From Streptomyces sp. CA-210063 (GTDB taxonomy: Bacteria; Actinomycetota; Actinomycetes; Streptomycetales; Streptomycetaceae): 64,000 nt of DNA. This document shows, in pieces, positions 44,681-53,963 of this stretch. The DNA lies in contig NZ_CP102512.1 in the NCBI RefSeq assembly GCF_024612015.1, positions 7,068,001 to 7,132,000 of the forward strand, read 5' to 3'. Below the pieces are notes generated by a model that ran no database searches, was not told the origin of the DNA, and saw only the letters and a list, made by a program, of their open reading frames with translations. Position 1 is the first letter of the stretch. Every line of letters starts with the position of its first letter. The translations under genes and the position numbers were made by a program.

Positions 44681-45658
44681 ATGAGGAAGGCACGGCCGCC
44701 GCACGTGAGGGACACACGAGAGAGCCGGCTGCTCCTGGTGCTGCTGATCGCCGTCGCGTTCGCGCTGATCACGGTGGACATCCGCGGCGGGGAGGACTCG
44801 CCGGTCGACGGTGCCCGCCGTGCCGCCGCCACCGTCTTCGGCCCGATCGAGGACGGGGTGTCGACCGCCGTCGACCCGATCGGCAACGCCATAAGCGCCG
44901 TTCGCGACTCCGGCTCCCGCCACGACCGCCTCGCCGCGCTGGAGAAGGAGAACGCCGAGCTGAAGGCGTCCCTCGGCAGCGACGACCGCAACCAGAGCAG
45001 AGTCGACCAGCTCGACAAGATGCTGAAGACCGCCGCGAACGGCCAGTACGGCATCAAGGGCGCCGAGGTCATCGCCATAGGAGCGGCCCAGGGCTTCTCC
45101 TGGACCGTCACCATCGACATCGGCACCGACGACGGCATCACCCGCGACATGACCGTCCTCAACGGCGACGGGCTCGTGGGCCGCGTCACCACCGTCGGAC
45201 CGAGCACCGCGACCGTGCTCCTCGCCAACGACCCCGACTTCACCGTCGGCACCCGCATGGAGGCCACCGACGAACTCGGCTTCGCCTCCGGCCAGGGCGA
45301 CCGCCCGCTGCGCGTCGAACTCCTCAACGGCAAGGCCAAGGTGAAGGCGGGCGACCGCCTCGTCACCTTCGGCTCGCAGGCCGACAAGCCGTTCGTCCCC
45401 GGCGTCCCGGTCGGTGTCGTCTCCCGCGTCGACCCCTCCGGCGGCGACCTCACCCGCACGATCTACGTCAAGCCGTTCGTGGCCTTCACCCAGCTCGACA
45501 TCGTCGGCGTCGTCGTCCAGCCGCCCCGCAAGGACCCGCGCGACACCGTCCTGCCGGCCAAGCCGAAGGCCACCCCCACGCCGACCGTGACCGTGACGGT
45601 CACGCCGGGCGCGGACGAACCCGGCGACGGCACCGACGGCCAGTCCCAAGAGCAGTAG
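44681..45658 (+). CDS. mreC: Rod shape-determining protein MreC
   Basis: A 325-residue bitopic membrane protein linking MreB to extracytoplasmic wall enzymes. A short cytosolic N-terminus is followed by one transmembrane helix (LLLVLLIAVAFALITV), then a coiled coil (DRLAALEKENAELKASLG...QLDKMLKTA) and the beta-barrel MreC domain (DGLVGRVTTVGPSTATVLLA). The tail is Pro/Thr/Val-rich. Neither ATG 44681 nor the in-frame GTG 24 bases later has a well-spaced Shine-Dalgarno, so the start is uncertain by eight residues. Confidence 0.95.
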   Translation: MRKARPPHVRDTRESRLLLVLLIAVAFALITVDIRGGEDSPVDGARRAAATVFGPIEDGVSTAVDPIGNAISAVRDSGSRHDRLAALEKENAELKASLGSDDRNQSRVDQLDKMLKTAANGQYGIKGAEVIAIGAAQGFSWTVTIDIGTDDGITRDMTVLNGDGLVGRVTTVGPSTATVLLANDPDFTVGTRMEATDELGFASGQGDRPLRVELLNGKAKVKAGDRLVTFGSQADKPFVPGVPVGVVSRVDPSGGDLTRTIYVKPFVAFTQLDIVGVVVQPPRKDPRDTVLPAKPKATPTPTVTVTVTPGADEPGDGTDGQSQEQ

Positions 45659-45687
45659 GACGTAGGACAGTAGGAGCTGAACCCTTC

Positions 45688-46359
45688 ATGCGCTTCAACC
45701 GGATGCTGCTCTCCACCACCCTGGTGATCGTCGCCCTGGTGATCCAGGTGAGCGTCCTCGCCAGACTCCATCTCCCGGGCGCCGTACCGGACCTGGTGCT
45801 CCTCACCGTGCTCGGCCTCGCCCTGGTCTACGGCCATGTCGGCGGCGCCCTCATCGGCTTCGGCGCCGGGCTGCTGTCCGACCTCGCGCCGCCCGCCGAC
45901 CACGCGGCCGGGCGCTACGCCCTGGTCCTCTGCGTCATCGGCTACCTCGCGGGGCTCGCCAAACCCGAGACCGGCCGGCTCAGGTCGGCGACCGGACCGA
46001 TGGCCGTGGTCGTCGTCGCCGCGCTCGGCTCGACGCTCCTCTACGCCGGTGTCGGCGCCCTCGTCGGTGACGACGCGGCCCGCCAGGTCGGCCTGCCCAG
46101 CCTGCTGTTCACCGCCGCGCTCTACGACCTGCTGCTCGCGCCCTTCGTGGTCCCCGGCATCATGGCGCTCGCCCGGCGCGCCGAGAACGACCCGCTCGCC
46201 GAGACCAACAACGCCGCCAAGGCGGCCGACGTCTCCTCCGGCTGGCTCTCCTCCGGCACCGGCCTGCGCATCGGCAACCAGCGCGGGGGGCTCCGCCTCA
46301 AGGCCGCGCGATCACGGATGGCACGGGCGGGGCGCATCAAGGGGGTCAAGCGGCTGTGA
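45688..46359 (+). CDS. mreD: Rod shape-determining protein MreD
   Basis: A 223-residue polytopic membrane protein with about five helices, including LVIVALVIQVSVLARLHLPG, LVLLTVLGLALVYGHVGGAL and GFGAGLLSDLAPPADHAAG, typical of MreD. It has a basic C-terminal tail of about 50 residues. It starts 30 bp after mreC in the same operon. MreD works with MreC in the wall-elongation complex. A His-rich micro-ORF begins 12 bp after its stop. Confidence 0.93.
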   Translation: MRFNRMLLSTTLVIVALVIQVSVLARLHLPGAVPDLVLLTVLGLALVYGHVGGALIGFGAGLLSDLAPPADHAAGRYALVLCVIGYLAGLAKPETGRLRSATGPMAVVVVAALGSTLLYAGVGALVGDDAARQVGLPSLLFTAALYDLLLAPFVVPGIMALARRAENDPLAETNNAAKAADVSSGWLSSGTGLRIGNQRGGLRLKAARSRMARAGRIKGVKRL

Positions 46360-46370
46360 CGGCACGTCGG

Positions 46371-46490
46371 ATGACATCCGGTCCGGGCGCGGGAACCGAT
46401 CACGGCCGAGCGGTGTACCCCATGTACCGGCACCACGCGCACGACCGGCACAGGCACCAGCCGCACACGCACCACCCGTTCACGCACTGA
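46371..46490 (+). CDS. Putative 39-aa His-rich micro-ORF between mreD and mrdA
   Basis: ATG 46371 to TGA 46490. The product has ten His in 39 residues, concentrated at the end (HHAHDRHRHQPHTHHPFTH). It begins 11 bases after the mreD stop and ends 12 bases before the mrdA GTG. Ribosomes finishing here would stand on the mrdA Shine-Dalgarno (GAGGGGGAG). It could be a leader peptide, a metal-binding peptide or a coupling device. Its own ribosome-binding site is weak, and the His run could simply follow from CAC-rich sequence. Confidence 0.4.
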   Translation: MTSGPGAGTDHGRAVYPMYRHHAHDRHRHQPHTHHPFTH

Positions 46491-46502
46491 GAGGGGGAGA
46501 CA

Positions 46503-48899
46503 GTGACCAACATCCCGGAGACCGGGCGGACCCCACGGGTCCAGATCAGGCTCATCATCATCCAGATCCTCGTCTTCTCCCTCCTCGGCACCCTCGGCGG
46601 CCGCCTCTGGTATCTCCAGATCCGCGAGGGCGACGCGTACGCCAAGGAGGCCTCGGGGAACCACGTCCAGCAGGTCGTGCAGCCCGCCGTGCGCGGCTCG
46701 ATCCTGGACGCGCGCGGAGTGCCGATCGCCGACAACGAGACCCGGCTGGTCGTCTCCGCCTCCCGCACCGACCTGCTGAAGATGGACGACGACGGCAAGG
46801 CCGTCCTCACCAAGCTCGCCGGAGTCCTGGACATGACGCCCAAGGACGTCATGGACAAGGTCCGGCTCTGCGACTCCAAGACGCCCCAGCCCTGCTGGAA
46901 CGGCTCGCCGTACCAGCCGATCCCCATCACCGACGAGGCCACCGCCAAGCAGGCCCTCCAGATCCGCGAACGCTCCGAGGACTTCCCCGGCATCACCGCC
47001 GAGCCCCAGGCCGTCCGCCGCTATGCCAGCCCCGGCGGCTCCAACACCGCGCAGGTGCTCGGCTATCTCTCGCCGGTCACCGACGAGGAGATCACCAAGG
47101 CCCAGGACACCGACTCGCCGTATCTGCGCTCCGACCAGGTCGGCCGCTCCGGCCTGGAGCGCCAGTACGACAAGGAGCTGCGCGGCAAGGCCGGCGTCAC
47201 CCGCTACGAGGTCGACAATCTCGGCCGAGTCATCGGCGAGGCCGAGGCCGACCCCGCCGAGCCCGGCTCCAACCTCGTCACCAGCATCGACGCCCGCGTC
47301 CAGCGCATCGCCGAGTACGAGCTCAACGACGCGATGAAGGAAGCCCGCAAGATCGTGGACCGCAACACGGGCACGCACTACAAGGCTGACTCCGGTGCCG
47401 TCGTCGTGATGGAGGCCAAGACCGGCCGCGTCGTCGCCATGGCCTCCAACCCGGACTACGACCCGAACGCCTGGGTCGGCGGCATCTCCGCCAAGGACTA
47501 CGCCAAGCTCACCGGCAAGAAGTCCAACTACCCGCTGCTGAACCGCGCGATCCAGGGCCAGTCGGCCCCCGGCTCCATCTTCAAGGTGGTCCCGACCGCC
47601 GCCGCGGTGAACGCGGGCTACTCCTTCAACGGCCCGTACGAGTGCTCCAGTTCGTACTCGATCGGCGGCCAGGTCTTCAAGAACTTCGAGTCCAAGGGCT
47701 ACGGCGCGATCAGCCTCGGCAAGGCGCTGGAGGTCTCCTGCGACACCGTCTTCTACCGCCTCTCGCACGAGGAGTGGAAGCGCGACGGAGGCATCAAGCC
47801 CAAGAAGGGCGCCAACGACTGGTTCTACAAGACCGCCCACCAGTTCGGCCTCGGCGCCGAGACCGGCATCGACCTGCCGAACGAGGTCAGCGGCCGCATC
47901 CCGGACCGCCAGTGGAAGCAGGAGTACTGGGAGGCCAACAAGGACGCCTGGTGCAAGTATGGCAAGAAGGGCGGCTCGTACGCCGAGCAGATCGCGTACG
48001 AGAACTGCCTCGAAGGCAACCGCATGCGCGCCGGTGACTCCGTCAACTACTCCATCGGCCAGGGCGACACGCTCGTCACGCCCATCCAGATGGCCACCAT
48101 CTACGGGGCCATCGCCAACGGCGGCACCCTCTACGACCCCACCGTCGGCAAGGCCATCATCAGCGCCGACGGCAAGAACGTGCAGGAGATCGCGCCCAAG
48201 TCGCACGGCAAGCTGCCGATAGACAAGACCACGCTGGCCAAGATGGACGACGCCCTTGAGGGAGTCGCGACCCGTGGTACGGCCGCCTGGCGCTTCCAGG
48301 GCTGGCCGCAGGACGAGATCCCGATGCACGCCAAGACGGGTACGGCCGAGGTCTACGGCAAGCAGACGACCTCCTGGTTCGCCACGTACACCAAGGACTA
48401 CACGATCGTCATGACGATCTCCCAGGGTGGTACGGGCTCCGGCGCCTCTGCGCCCGCGGTGCGCAAGCTCTACAACGCGCTGTACGGCGTCTCCGAGGAC
48501 GGCGAGATCGACAAGAAGAAGGCGCTGCTGTCCACGCCGCAGAAGGGCCTGCCGAAGATCGAGTCCGACGGCTCGATCGACGCGCCGAAGCTGGAGTCCT
48601 ACCCGCCGAAGAAGACCGAGGAGGAGGCACAGACGGTGGCCGCGGGACCAGAGGCCCAGCCGGTGTCTTTCGAACGGGGGACGGGGGACCCGCTGGCGGC
48701 GATCGTCAGCACCCGTGGGGGTAACGGCAACCGGGCGGCGCGAAGGCGTACCGGCTGCGCCCGCGCCCCAAAGGGGCGCGGGGCTGTATCGACAGGCGGC
48801 TCCGCCGCGTGGCGCGACCAGCCACGACGGCGCCGCAGGCGATCGACGGCGTATCGCGGCGCTTTCAGCGGAGCGCCTACGCGGAGGACGTCCCCATGA
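46503..48899 (+). CDS. mrdA: Penicillin-binding protein 2 (class B, wall elongation transpeptidase)
   Basis: A 798-residue DD-transpeptidase anchored by one N-terminal helix (IRLIIIQILVFSLLGTLGG). The pedestal domain begins RGSILDARGVPIADN. Catalytic S358 in SIFK, S412-C-D414 as the second motif and K611-T-G in HAKTGTAE are present. GTG 46503 follows GGGGGAG. The last 40 or so residues are odd: Arg/Gly/Ser-rich, ending RRRRRRSTAYRGAF and beyond. They are encoded by a copy of the dispersed intergenic repeat (48771-48840). The stop overlaps the rodA start as ATGA, so translation is coupled. Confidence 0.95.
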   Translation: MTNIPETGRTPRVQIRLIIIQILVFSLLGTLGGRLWYLQIREGDAYAKEASGNHVQQVVQPAVRGSILDARGVPIADNETRLVVSASRTDLLKMDDDGKAVLTKLAGVLDMTPKDVMDKVRLCDSKTPQPCWNGSPYQPIPITDEATAKQALQIRERSEDFPGITAEPQAVRRYASPGGSNTAQVLGYLSPVTDEEITKAQDTDSPYLRSDQVGRSGLERQYDKELRGKAGVTRYEVDNLGRVIGEAEADPAEPGSNLVTSIDARVQRIAEYELNDAMKEARKIVDRNTGTHYKADSGAVVVMEAKTGRVVAMASNPDYDPNAWVGGISAKDYAKLTGKKSNYPLLNRAIQGQSAPGSIFKVVPTAAAVNAGYSFNGPYECSSSYSIGGQVFKNFESKGYGAISLGKALEVSCDTVFYRLSHEEWKRDGGIKPKKGANDWFYKTAHQFGLGAETGIDLPNEVSGRIPDRQWKQEYWEANKDAWCKYGKKGGSYAEQIAYENCLEGNRMRAGDSVNYSIGQGDTLVTPIQMATIYGAIANGGTLYDPTVGKAIISADGKNVQEIAPKSHGKLPIDKTTLAKMDDALEGVATRGTAAWRFQGWPQDEIPMHAKTGTAEVYGKQTTSWFATYTKDYTIVMTISQGGTGSGASAPAVRKLYNALYGVSEDGEIDKKKALLSTPQKGLPKIESDGSIDAPKLESYPPKKTEEEAQTVAAGPEAQPVSFERGTGDPLAAIVSTRGGNGNRAARRRTGCARAPKGRGAVSTGGSAAWRDQPRRRRRRSTAYRGAFSGAPTRRTSP
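48771..48840 (+). repeat. Dispersed repeat inside the 3' end of mrdA
   Basis: AAAGGGGCGCGGGGCTGTAT, then GGCGGCTCCGCCGCG and GCGCGACCAGCCACGACGGC, is the longer variant of the same intergenic family. Here it is in frame with PBP2 and supplies its last residues. Confidence 0.8.
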
Positions 48900-50092
48900 C
48901 CGGCAACAGCTTCTCCGTCTCCGGGTACGGGCCCGAACGCTCCGGCTGGACCCGTCTGTTCGCCCGTGACTCGCTCGCCCGGCGGCTCGACTGGCCGATA
49001 CTGTTCTCGGCCATCGCGCTCTCCCTGATCGGTGCGGCCCTCGTCTTCTCGGCGACCCGCAACCGCACCGAGCTCAACCAGGGCGACCCGTACTACTTCC
49101 TCTTCCGGCACCTGCTCAACACCGGCATCGGCTTCGCCCTGATGATCGGCACGGTCTGGCTCGGCCATCGCACCCTGCGCACGGCGGTCCCGATCCTGTA
49201 CGGCATCTCGGTGCTGCTGATCCTGCTGGTGCTCACCCCGATGGGCGCGACCATCAACGGCGCGCACGCGTGGATCGTCGTCGGCGGCGGATTCTCGCTG
49301 CAGCCCTCCGAGTTCGTGAAGGTCACGATCATCCTGGGTATGGCGATGCTGCTGGCGGCCCGGGTGGACGCGGGAGACAAGCTCCACCCCGACCATCGCA
49401 CGGTCGTCCAGGCCCTCGGTCTGGCCACTGTCCCGATACTGATCGTGCTGCTCATGCCCGACCTCGGGTCGGTCATGGTCATGGTGGTCATCGTGCTGGG
49501 CGTCCTGCTCACCTCCGGCGCGTCCAACCGGTGGATCTTCGGCCTCATCGGCACCGGGGCGATGGGCGCGATCGCCGTCTGGCAGCTCGGGGTGCTCGAC
49601 GAGTACCAGATCAACCGCTTCGCGGCCTTCGCCAACCCCGAGCTCGACCCGGCCGGCGTCGGCTACAACACCAACCAGGCCCGGATCGCCATCGGCTCCG
49701 GCGGGCTGCTCGGCACCGGACTGTTCAAGGGCTCACAGACCACCGGGCAGTTCGTGCCCGAGCAGCAGACCGACTTCGTCTTCACGGTGGCGGGTGAGGA
49801 GTTGGGGTTCGTGGGCGCCGGGCTGATCATCCTGCTGCTCGGTGTCGTCCTGTGGCGGGCCTGCCGGATCGCCCGCGAGACCACCGAGCTGTACGGCACG
49901 ATCGTCGCCGGCGGCATCATCGCCTGGCTCGCCTTCCAGTCCTTCGAGAACATCGGCATGACCCTCGGGATCATGCCGGTGGCGGGGCTGCCGCTGCCGT
50001 TCGTGTCGTACGGCGGGTCGTCGATGTTCGCGGTGTGGGTGGCGGTGGGGTTGTTGCAGTCCATCCGTGTGGAACGACCCATGTCCGCGTAG
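48896..50092 (+). CDS. rodA: SEDS-family glycosyltransferase RodA
   Basis: A 398-residue membrane protein with about ten helices, the peptidoglycan polymerase that pairs with PBP2. Signatures: GAHAWIVVGGGFSLQPSEFVK, PDLGSVMVM, AIGSGGLLGTGLFKGSQ and the C-terminal PLPFVSYGGSSMF. ATG 48896 overlaps the mrdA stop by ATGA. The cytosolic N-terminus is about 30 residues. In S. coelicolor the equivalent gene is called sfr. It is the last gene of the mre cluster; the next gene begins about 100 bp downstream. Confidence 0.96.
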   Translation: MTGNSFSVSGYGPERSGWTRLFARDSLARRLDWPILFSAIALSLIGAALVFSATRNRTELNQGDPYYFLFRHLLNTGIGFALMIGTVWLGHRTLRTAVPILYGISVLLILLVLTPMGATINGAHAWIVVGGGFSLQPSEFVKVTIILGMAMLLAARVDAGDKLHPDHRTVVQALGLATVPILIVLLMPDLGSVMVMVVIVLGVLLTSGASNRWIFGLIGTGAMGAIAVWQLGVLDEYQINRFAAFANPELDPAGVGYNTNQARIAIGSGGLLGTGLFKGSQTTGQFVPEQQTDFVFTVAGEELGFVGAGLIILLLGVVLWRACRIARETTELYGTIVAGGIIAWLAFQSFENIGMTLGIMPVAGLPLPFVSYGGSSMFAVWVAVGLLQSIRVERPMSA

Positions 50093-50188
50093 GGGGACGT
50101 GCCGGGTGTCCTCCGGGGAAACGGTAGTTGTCGGTCGTTCAACAAGTGGGGGCTGCCCAGGAGGCTGAAGTAGGACTAGATTCCTTTT

Positions 50189-51739
50189 ATGGCGGACACC
50201 AAGCGTGAGATCGAGCGGAAGTACGAGTCCGACGAGAGCGGCCTGCCGGACCTCACCGGTGTGGCCGGCGTCGCGACCGTCATCGACAAGGGCGTGGCGG
50301 AGCTGGACGCCGTCTACTACGACACCCCCGACGAACGTCTCGCCGCCGCCTCCATCACCCTGCGCCGTCGCACGGGAGGCAGTGACGCCGGCTGGCATCT
50401 GAAGCTCCCCGTCTCCACCGGCGTACGGGACGAGATCCGCGCCCCGCTCTCCGACACGCTGCCCGGCGAGCTCGCGGGGCTCGTGCGTTCCCGGGTCCGG
50501 GAGGCCGAGCTGGTCCCGCTGGTCCGCCTCCTCTCCACCCGTGACGTCAGCGATCTGCTCGACGCGGACGGCATCCTCCTCGCCGAGGTCAGTGTGGACG
50601 CCGTGGTCGCCCAACGGCTCACCGAGGACGGCCGGACGGCCCAGTGGTCCGAGATCGAGGTGGAACTCGCCGACGACGGCGACCCGGCCTTCCTCGACAA
50701 GGTCGACAAGAAGCTGCGCAAGGCGGGCGTACGGCCGTCCGGCTCACCGTCGAAGCTGGCCAGGGCCCTTCAGGAGACGGCACCCAAGAAGGGCAAGAAG
50801 AAGGACCAGAAGCGGGACAAGAAGCGGGACAAGAAGCGGGAGACGGCCGAGGCACCGAGTGAGCCCGTCACTCCCGGTGATCATGTCCTCGCCTACGTCC
50901 GCGTCCAGCGTGACGCGATCATCGAGCTCGATCCCGCCGTCCGCCGGGATGTCTTCGACTCCGTGCACAGCATGCGGGTCGCCACGCGCCGGCTGCGCAG
51001 CACCTTCAAGTCGTTCGGGAAGGTCCTGGACCGGGCCGTCACGGACCCGATCGGCGAGGAGCTGAAGTGGCTGGCGGGGGAGCTGGGCGTCGACCGTGAC
51101 CAGGAGGTCCTGACGGAACGGCTCACCGGGGCGCTGGACGATCTCCCCGAGAGCCTGGTGACGGGCCCGGTCCGTACACGGTTGCGGACCTGGGCGGGGA
51201 AGGACGGCGGTACCGGCCCGGGGCCCGAGCTGATCGAAGCGCTGGACGGGCAGCGCTATCTGGAGCTGCTGGAGTCCCTCGACGCCGTGGTCAAGGACCC
51301 GCCGCTGCTCAAGGCCGCCGAGGGCGATCCCGAGAAGGTGATCACCGAGGCGGTCAAGAAGGACTTCGGCAAGGTGGCGGCCCTGGTCGAGGAGGCCCTG
51401 GCGCAGCCGTCCGGCGCCGACCGGGATCTCGCGATGCATGAGGCCCGCAAGAAGGCCAAGCGCACCCGGTACGCGGCCGAGGCGGCAAGCCCCCTCCTCG
51501 GCAAGCCGACCAAGGCCGTCGTCAAGGACATGAAGTCCCTGCAGACCCTCCTCGGCGACCACCAGGACAGCGTGATGGCCCGCGAGGCCCTGCGCGGCAT
51601 CGCCCTCCAAGCCCATCAGGCGGGGGAGAGCGCCTTCACGTACGGGCTGCTGTACGGCAGGGAGGAGCGGCGGGCGGAGCTGGCGGAGGGGGCGCTGCCG
51701 GGGACCTGGGCGAAGATCAGCGCGGACGTGCCCTTCTGA
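50189..51739 (+). CDS. CYTH and CHAD domain protein
   Basis: A 516-residue cytosolic protein. An N-terminal CYTH (triphosphate tunnel) domain with EIERKYES and the acidic/basic strand pattern (RRRTGGSDAGWHLKLP, WSEIEVELADDG) spans about 1-190. A Lys/Asp-rich linker (KKGKKKDQKRDKKRDKK) follows. Then comes the CHAD helical domain (about 225-510) with conserved His/Arg in VHSMRVATRRLRSTFKSF and MHEARKKAKRTRYAAEA. CHAD domains bind polyphosphate; CYTH domains hydrolyse triphosphates. A role in polyphosphate handling is plausible but unproven. Confidence 0.93.
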   Translation: MADTKREIERKYESDESGLPDLTGVAGVATVIDKGVAELDAVYYDTPDERLAAASITLRRRTGGSDAGWHLKLPVSTGVRDEIRAPLSDTLPGELAGLVRSRVREAELVPLVRLLSTRDVSDLLDADGILLAEVSVDAVVAQRLTEDGRTAQWSEIEVELADDGDPAFLDKVDKKLRKAGVRPSGSPSKLARALQETAPKKGKKKDQKRDKKRDKKRETAEAPSEPVTPGDHVLAYVRVQRDAIIELDPAVRRDVFDSVHSMRVATRRLRSTFKSFGKVLDRAVTDPIGEELKWLAGELGVDRDQEVLTERLTGALDDLPESLVTGPVRTRLRTWAGKDGGTGPGPELIEALDGQRYLELLESLDAVVKDPPLLKAAEGDPEKVITEAVKKDFGKVAALVEEALAQPSGADRDLAMHEARKKAKRTRYAAEAASPLLGKPTKAVVKDMKSLQTLLGDHQDSVMAREALRGIALQAHQAGESAFTYGLLYGREERRAELAEGALPGTWAKISADVPF

Positions 51740-51914
51740 CAGCCGTTCTGGCGGTGGGCGGACGCCGATGGCCGGGCGCACGACGGTCTGCCGGTCGGCC
51801 TGCTGGTGACGGGGCGTGCGAGGGGTGCCTCCCGGGGCGTTACGCTAGATGGTCACCCTCCCCCAGCCTCCGGCCGGGGGTGCCCCCAGTCAGCTCACGA
51901 AGGTAATCCCCGCG

Positions 51915-53864
51915 ATGTCTGTCGAGTCGGTCTTCCCACAGCTTGAGGCCCTGCTCCCGCATGTGCAGAAGCCGATCCAGTACGTGGGCGGTGAGCTCAA
52001 CTCCACCGTCAAGCCCTGGGAGTCCTGCGACGTCCGCTGGGCGCTCATGTACCCGGACGCGTACGAGGTCGGTCTGCCCAACCAGGGCGTCATGATTCTC
52101 TATGAGGTACTGAACGAGCGCGAGGGCGTCCTCGCCGAGCGCACCTACAGCGTCTGGCCCGACCTCGAACAGCTGATGCGCGACAACGGCGTGCCGCAGT
52201 TCACGGTGGACAGCCACCGCCCGGTCCGCGCTTTCGACGTGTTCGGTCTGTCCTTCTCCACGGAGCTGGGCTACACGAACATGCTGACCGCTCTGGACCT
52301 CGCCGGGATCCCCCTGGAGTCCAAGGACCGCACGGTCGACGACCCGATCGTGCTGGCCGGCGGTCACGCGGCCTTCAACCCCGAGCCGATCGCCGACTTC
52401 ATCGACGCGGCGATCATCGGCGACGGCGAGCAGGCCGTGCTCGACATGACCGGGATCATCCGCGCCTGGAAGGCCGAGGGCCGTCCCGGCGGCCGCGAGG
52501 AGGTCCTGTTCCGCCTCGCGAGGACGGGTTCGGTGTACATCCCGGCGTTCTACGACGTCGAGTACCTCCCAGACGGCCGTATCGGCCGCGTCGTACCGAA
52601 CCGGTCGGGCGTCCCGTGGCGTGTGTCCAAGCACACCGTCATGGACCTGGACGAGTGGCCGTACCCCAAGCAGCCGCTGGTCCCGCTCGCCGAGACGGTC
52701 CACGAGCGGATGTCGGTGGAGATCTTCCGCGGCTGCACCCGCGGCTGCCGCTTCTGCCAGGCGGGCATGATCACCCGTCCGGTCCGTGAGCGTTCCATCA
52801 CGGGCATCGGCGAGATGGTCGAGAAGGGCCTCAAGGCGACCGGCTTCGAGGAGGTGGGCCTGCTGTCCCTCTCCTCCGCCGACCACAGCGAGATCGGCGA
52901 CATCGCCAAGGGCCTGGCGGACCGGTACGAGGAGGACAAGATCGGTCTGTCCCTCCCCTCGACCCGCGTGGATGCCTTCAACGTCGACCTCGCCAACGAG
53001 CTGACCCGCAACGGTCGGCGCTCGGGCCTGACCTTCGCACCCGAGGGCGGCTCCGAGCGCATGCGCAAGGTCATCAACAAGATGGTCTCGGAGGAGGACC
53101 TGATCCGGACCGTCTCCACCGCCTACGGCAACGGCTGGCGTCAGGTGAAGCTGTACTTCATGTGCGGCCTACCGACGGAGACCGACGACGACGTCCTCCA
53201 GATCGCCGACATGGCGACCCGCGTGATCCAGAAGGGCCGCGAGGTCTCCGGCTCGAACGACATCCGCTGCACGGTCTCGATCGGCGGCTTCGTCCCCAAG
53301 CCCCACACCCCGTTCCAGTGGGCCCCGCAGCTGTCGGCGGAGGAGACGGACGCCCGCCTCGAAAAGCTCCGCGACAAGATCCGCGGCGACAAGAAGTACG
53401 GCCGCTCCATCGGCTTCCGCTACCACGACGGCAAGCCGGGCATCGTGGAAGGCCTCCTGTCTCGCGGTGACCGCCGTATCGGCGCCGTGATCCGCGCCGT
53501 CTACGAGGACGGCGGCCGCTTCGACGGCTGGCGCGAGTACTTCTCCTACGACCGCTGGATGGCCTGCGCCGACAAGACCCTCCCCGACTTCGGCGTCGAC
53601 GTCGACTGGTACACCACCCGTGAGCGCACCTACGAGGAGGTCCTCCCCTGGGACCACCTCGACTCGGGCTTGGACAAGGACTGGCTCTGGGAGGACTGGC
53701 AGGACGCCCTCGACGAGACCGAGGTCGAGGACTGCCGCTGGACCCCGTGCTTCGACTGTGGCGTGTGCCCCCAGATGGACACACACATCCAGATCGGCCC
53801 GACCGGCAGGAAGCTGCTGCCGCTGGCGGTCAAGCAGCCGGCGGGGAGCGGGCACAGCCACTGA
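51915..53864 (+). CDS. B12-binding radical SAM protein (TIGR03960 family)
   Basis: A 649-residue enzyme. The iron-sulfur motif is C274-x3-C278-x2-C281 (CTRGCRFCQAG). The N-terminal region (about 45-190) resembles a B12-binding fold, and the C-terminus has CFDCGVCPQ with three more Cys. In many bacteria this protein is fused to, or immediately followed by, the TIGR03936/DUF2344 protein. Here that partner lies 2.2 kb downstream at 56088. ATG 51915 is preferred (AAGGTAA upstream, MSVESVFPQLEALL). The reaction is unknown; a tRNA or ribosome-linked modification is only a guess. Confidence 0.93.
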   Translation: MSVESVFPQLEALLPHVQKPIQYVGGELNSTVKPWESCDVRWALMYPDAYEVGLPNQGVMILYEVLNEREGVLAERTYSVWPDLEQLMRDNGVPQFTVDSHRPVRAFDVFGLSFSTELGYTNMLTALDLAGIPLESKDRTVDDPIVLAGGHAAFNPEPIADFIDAAIIGDGEQAVLDMTGIIRAWKAEGRPGGREEVLFRLARTGSVYIPAFYDVEYLPDGRIGRVVPNRSGVPWRVSKHTVMDLDEWPYPKQPLVPLAETVHERMSVEIFRGCTRGCRFCQAGMITRPVRERSITGIGEMVEKGLKATGFEEVGLLSLSSADHSEIGDIAKGLADRYEEDKIGLSLPSTRVDAFNVDLANELTRNGRRSGLTFAPEGGSERMRKVINKMVSEEDLIRTVSTAYGNGWRQVKLYFMCGLPTETDDDVLQIADMATRVIQKGREVSGSNDIRCTVSIGGFVPKPHTPFQWAPQLSAEETDARLEKLRDKIRGDKKYGRSIGFRYHDGKPGIVEGLLSRGDRRIGAVIRAVYEDGGRFDGWREYFSYDRWMACADKTLPDFGVDVDWYTTRERTYEEVLPWDHLDSGLDKDWLWEDWQDALDETEVEDCRWTPCFDCGVCPQMDTHIQIGPTGRKLLPLAVKQPAGSGHSH

Positions 53865-53877
53865 GAACGGGCGACGC

Positions 53878-53922
53878 CATGGGGTGTCCGAGGGAACGAC
53901 AGGTTCCCTCGGACACCCCATG
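53878..53922 (+). terminator. Very strong hairpin terminator after the radical SAM gene
   Basis: A 20-bp perfect stem: 53878-53897 pairs with 53903-53922 (core GGGGTGTCCGAGGGAAC), loop 5 nt. Confidence 0.85.
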
Positions 53923-53963
53923 TGGCGTATTACCGCTCTGTGCGTGTCACCGCTCCAGCTGCC

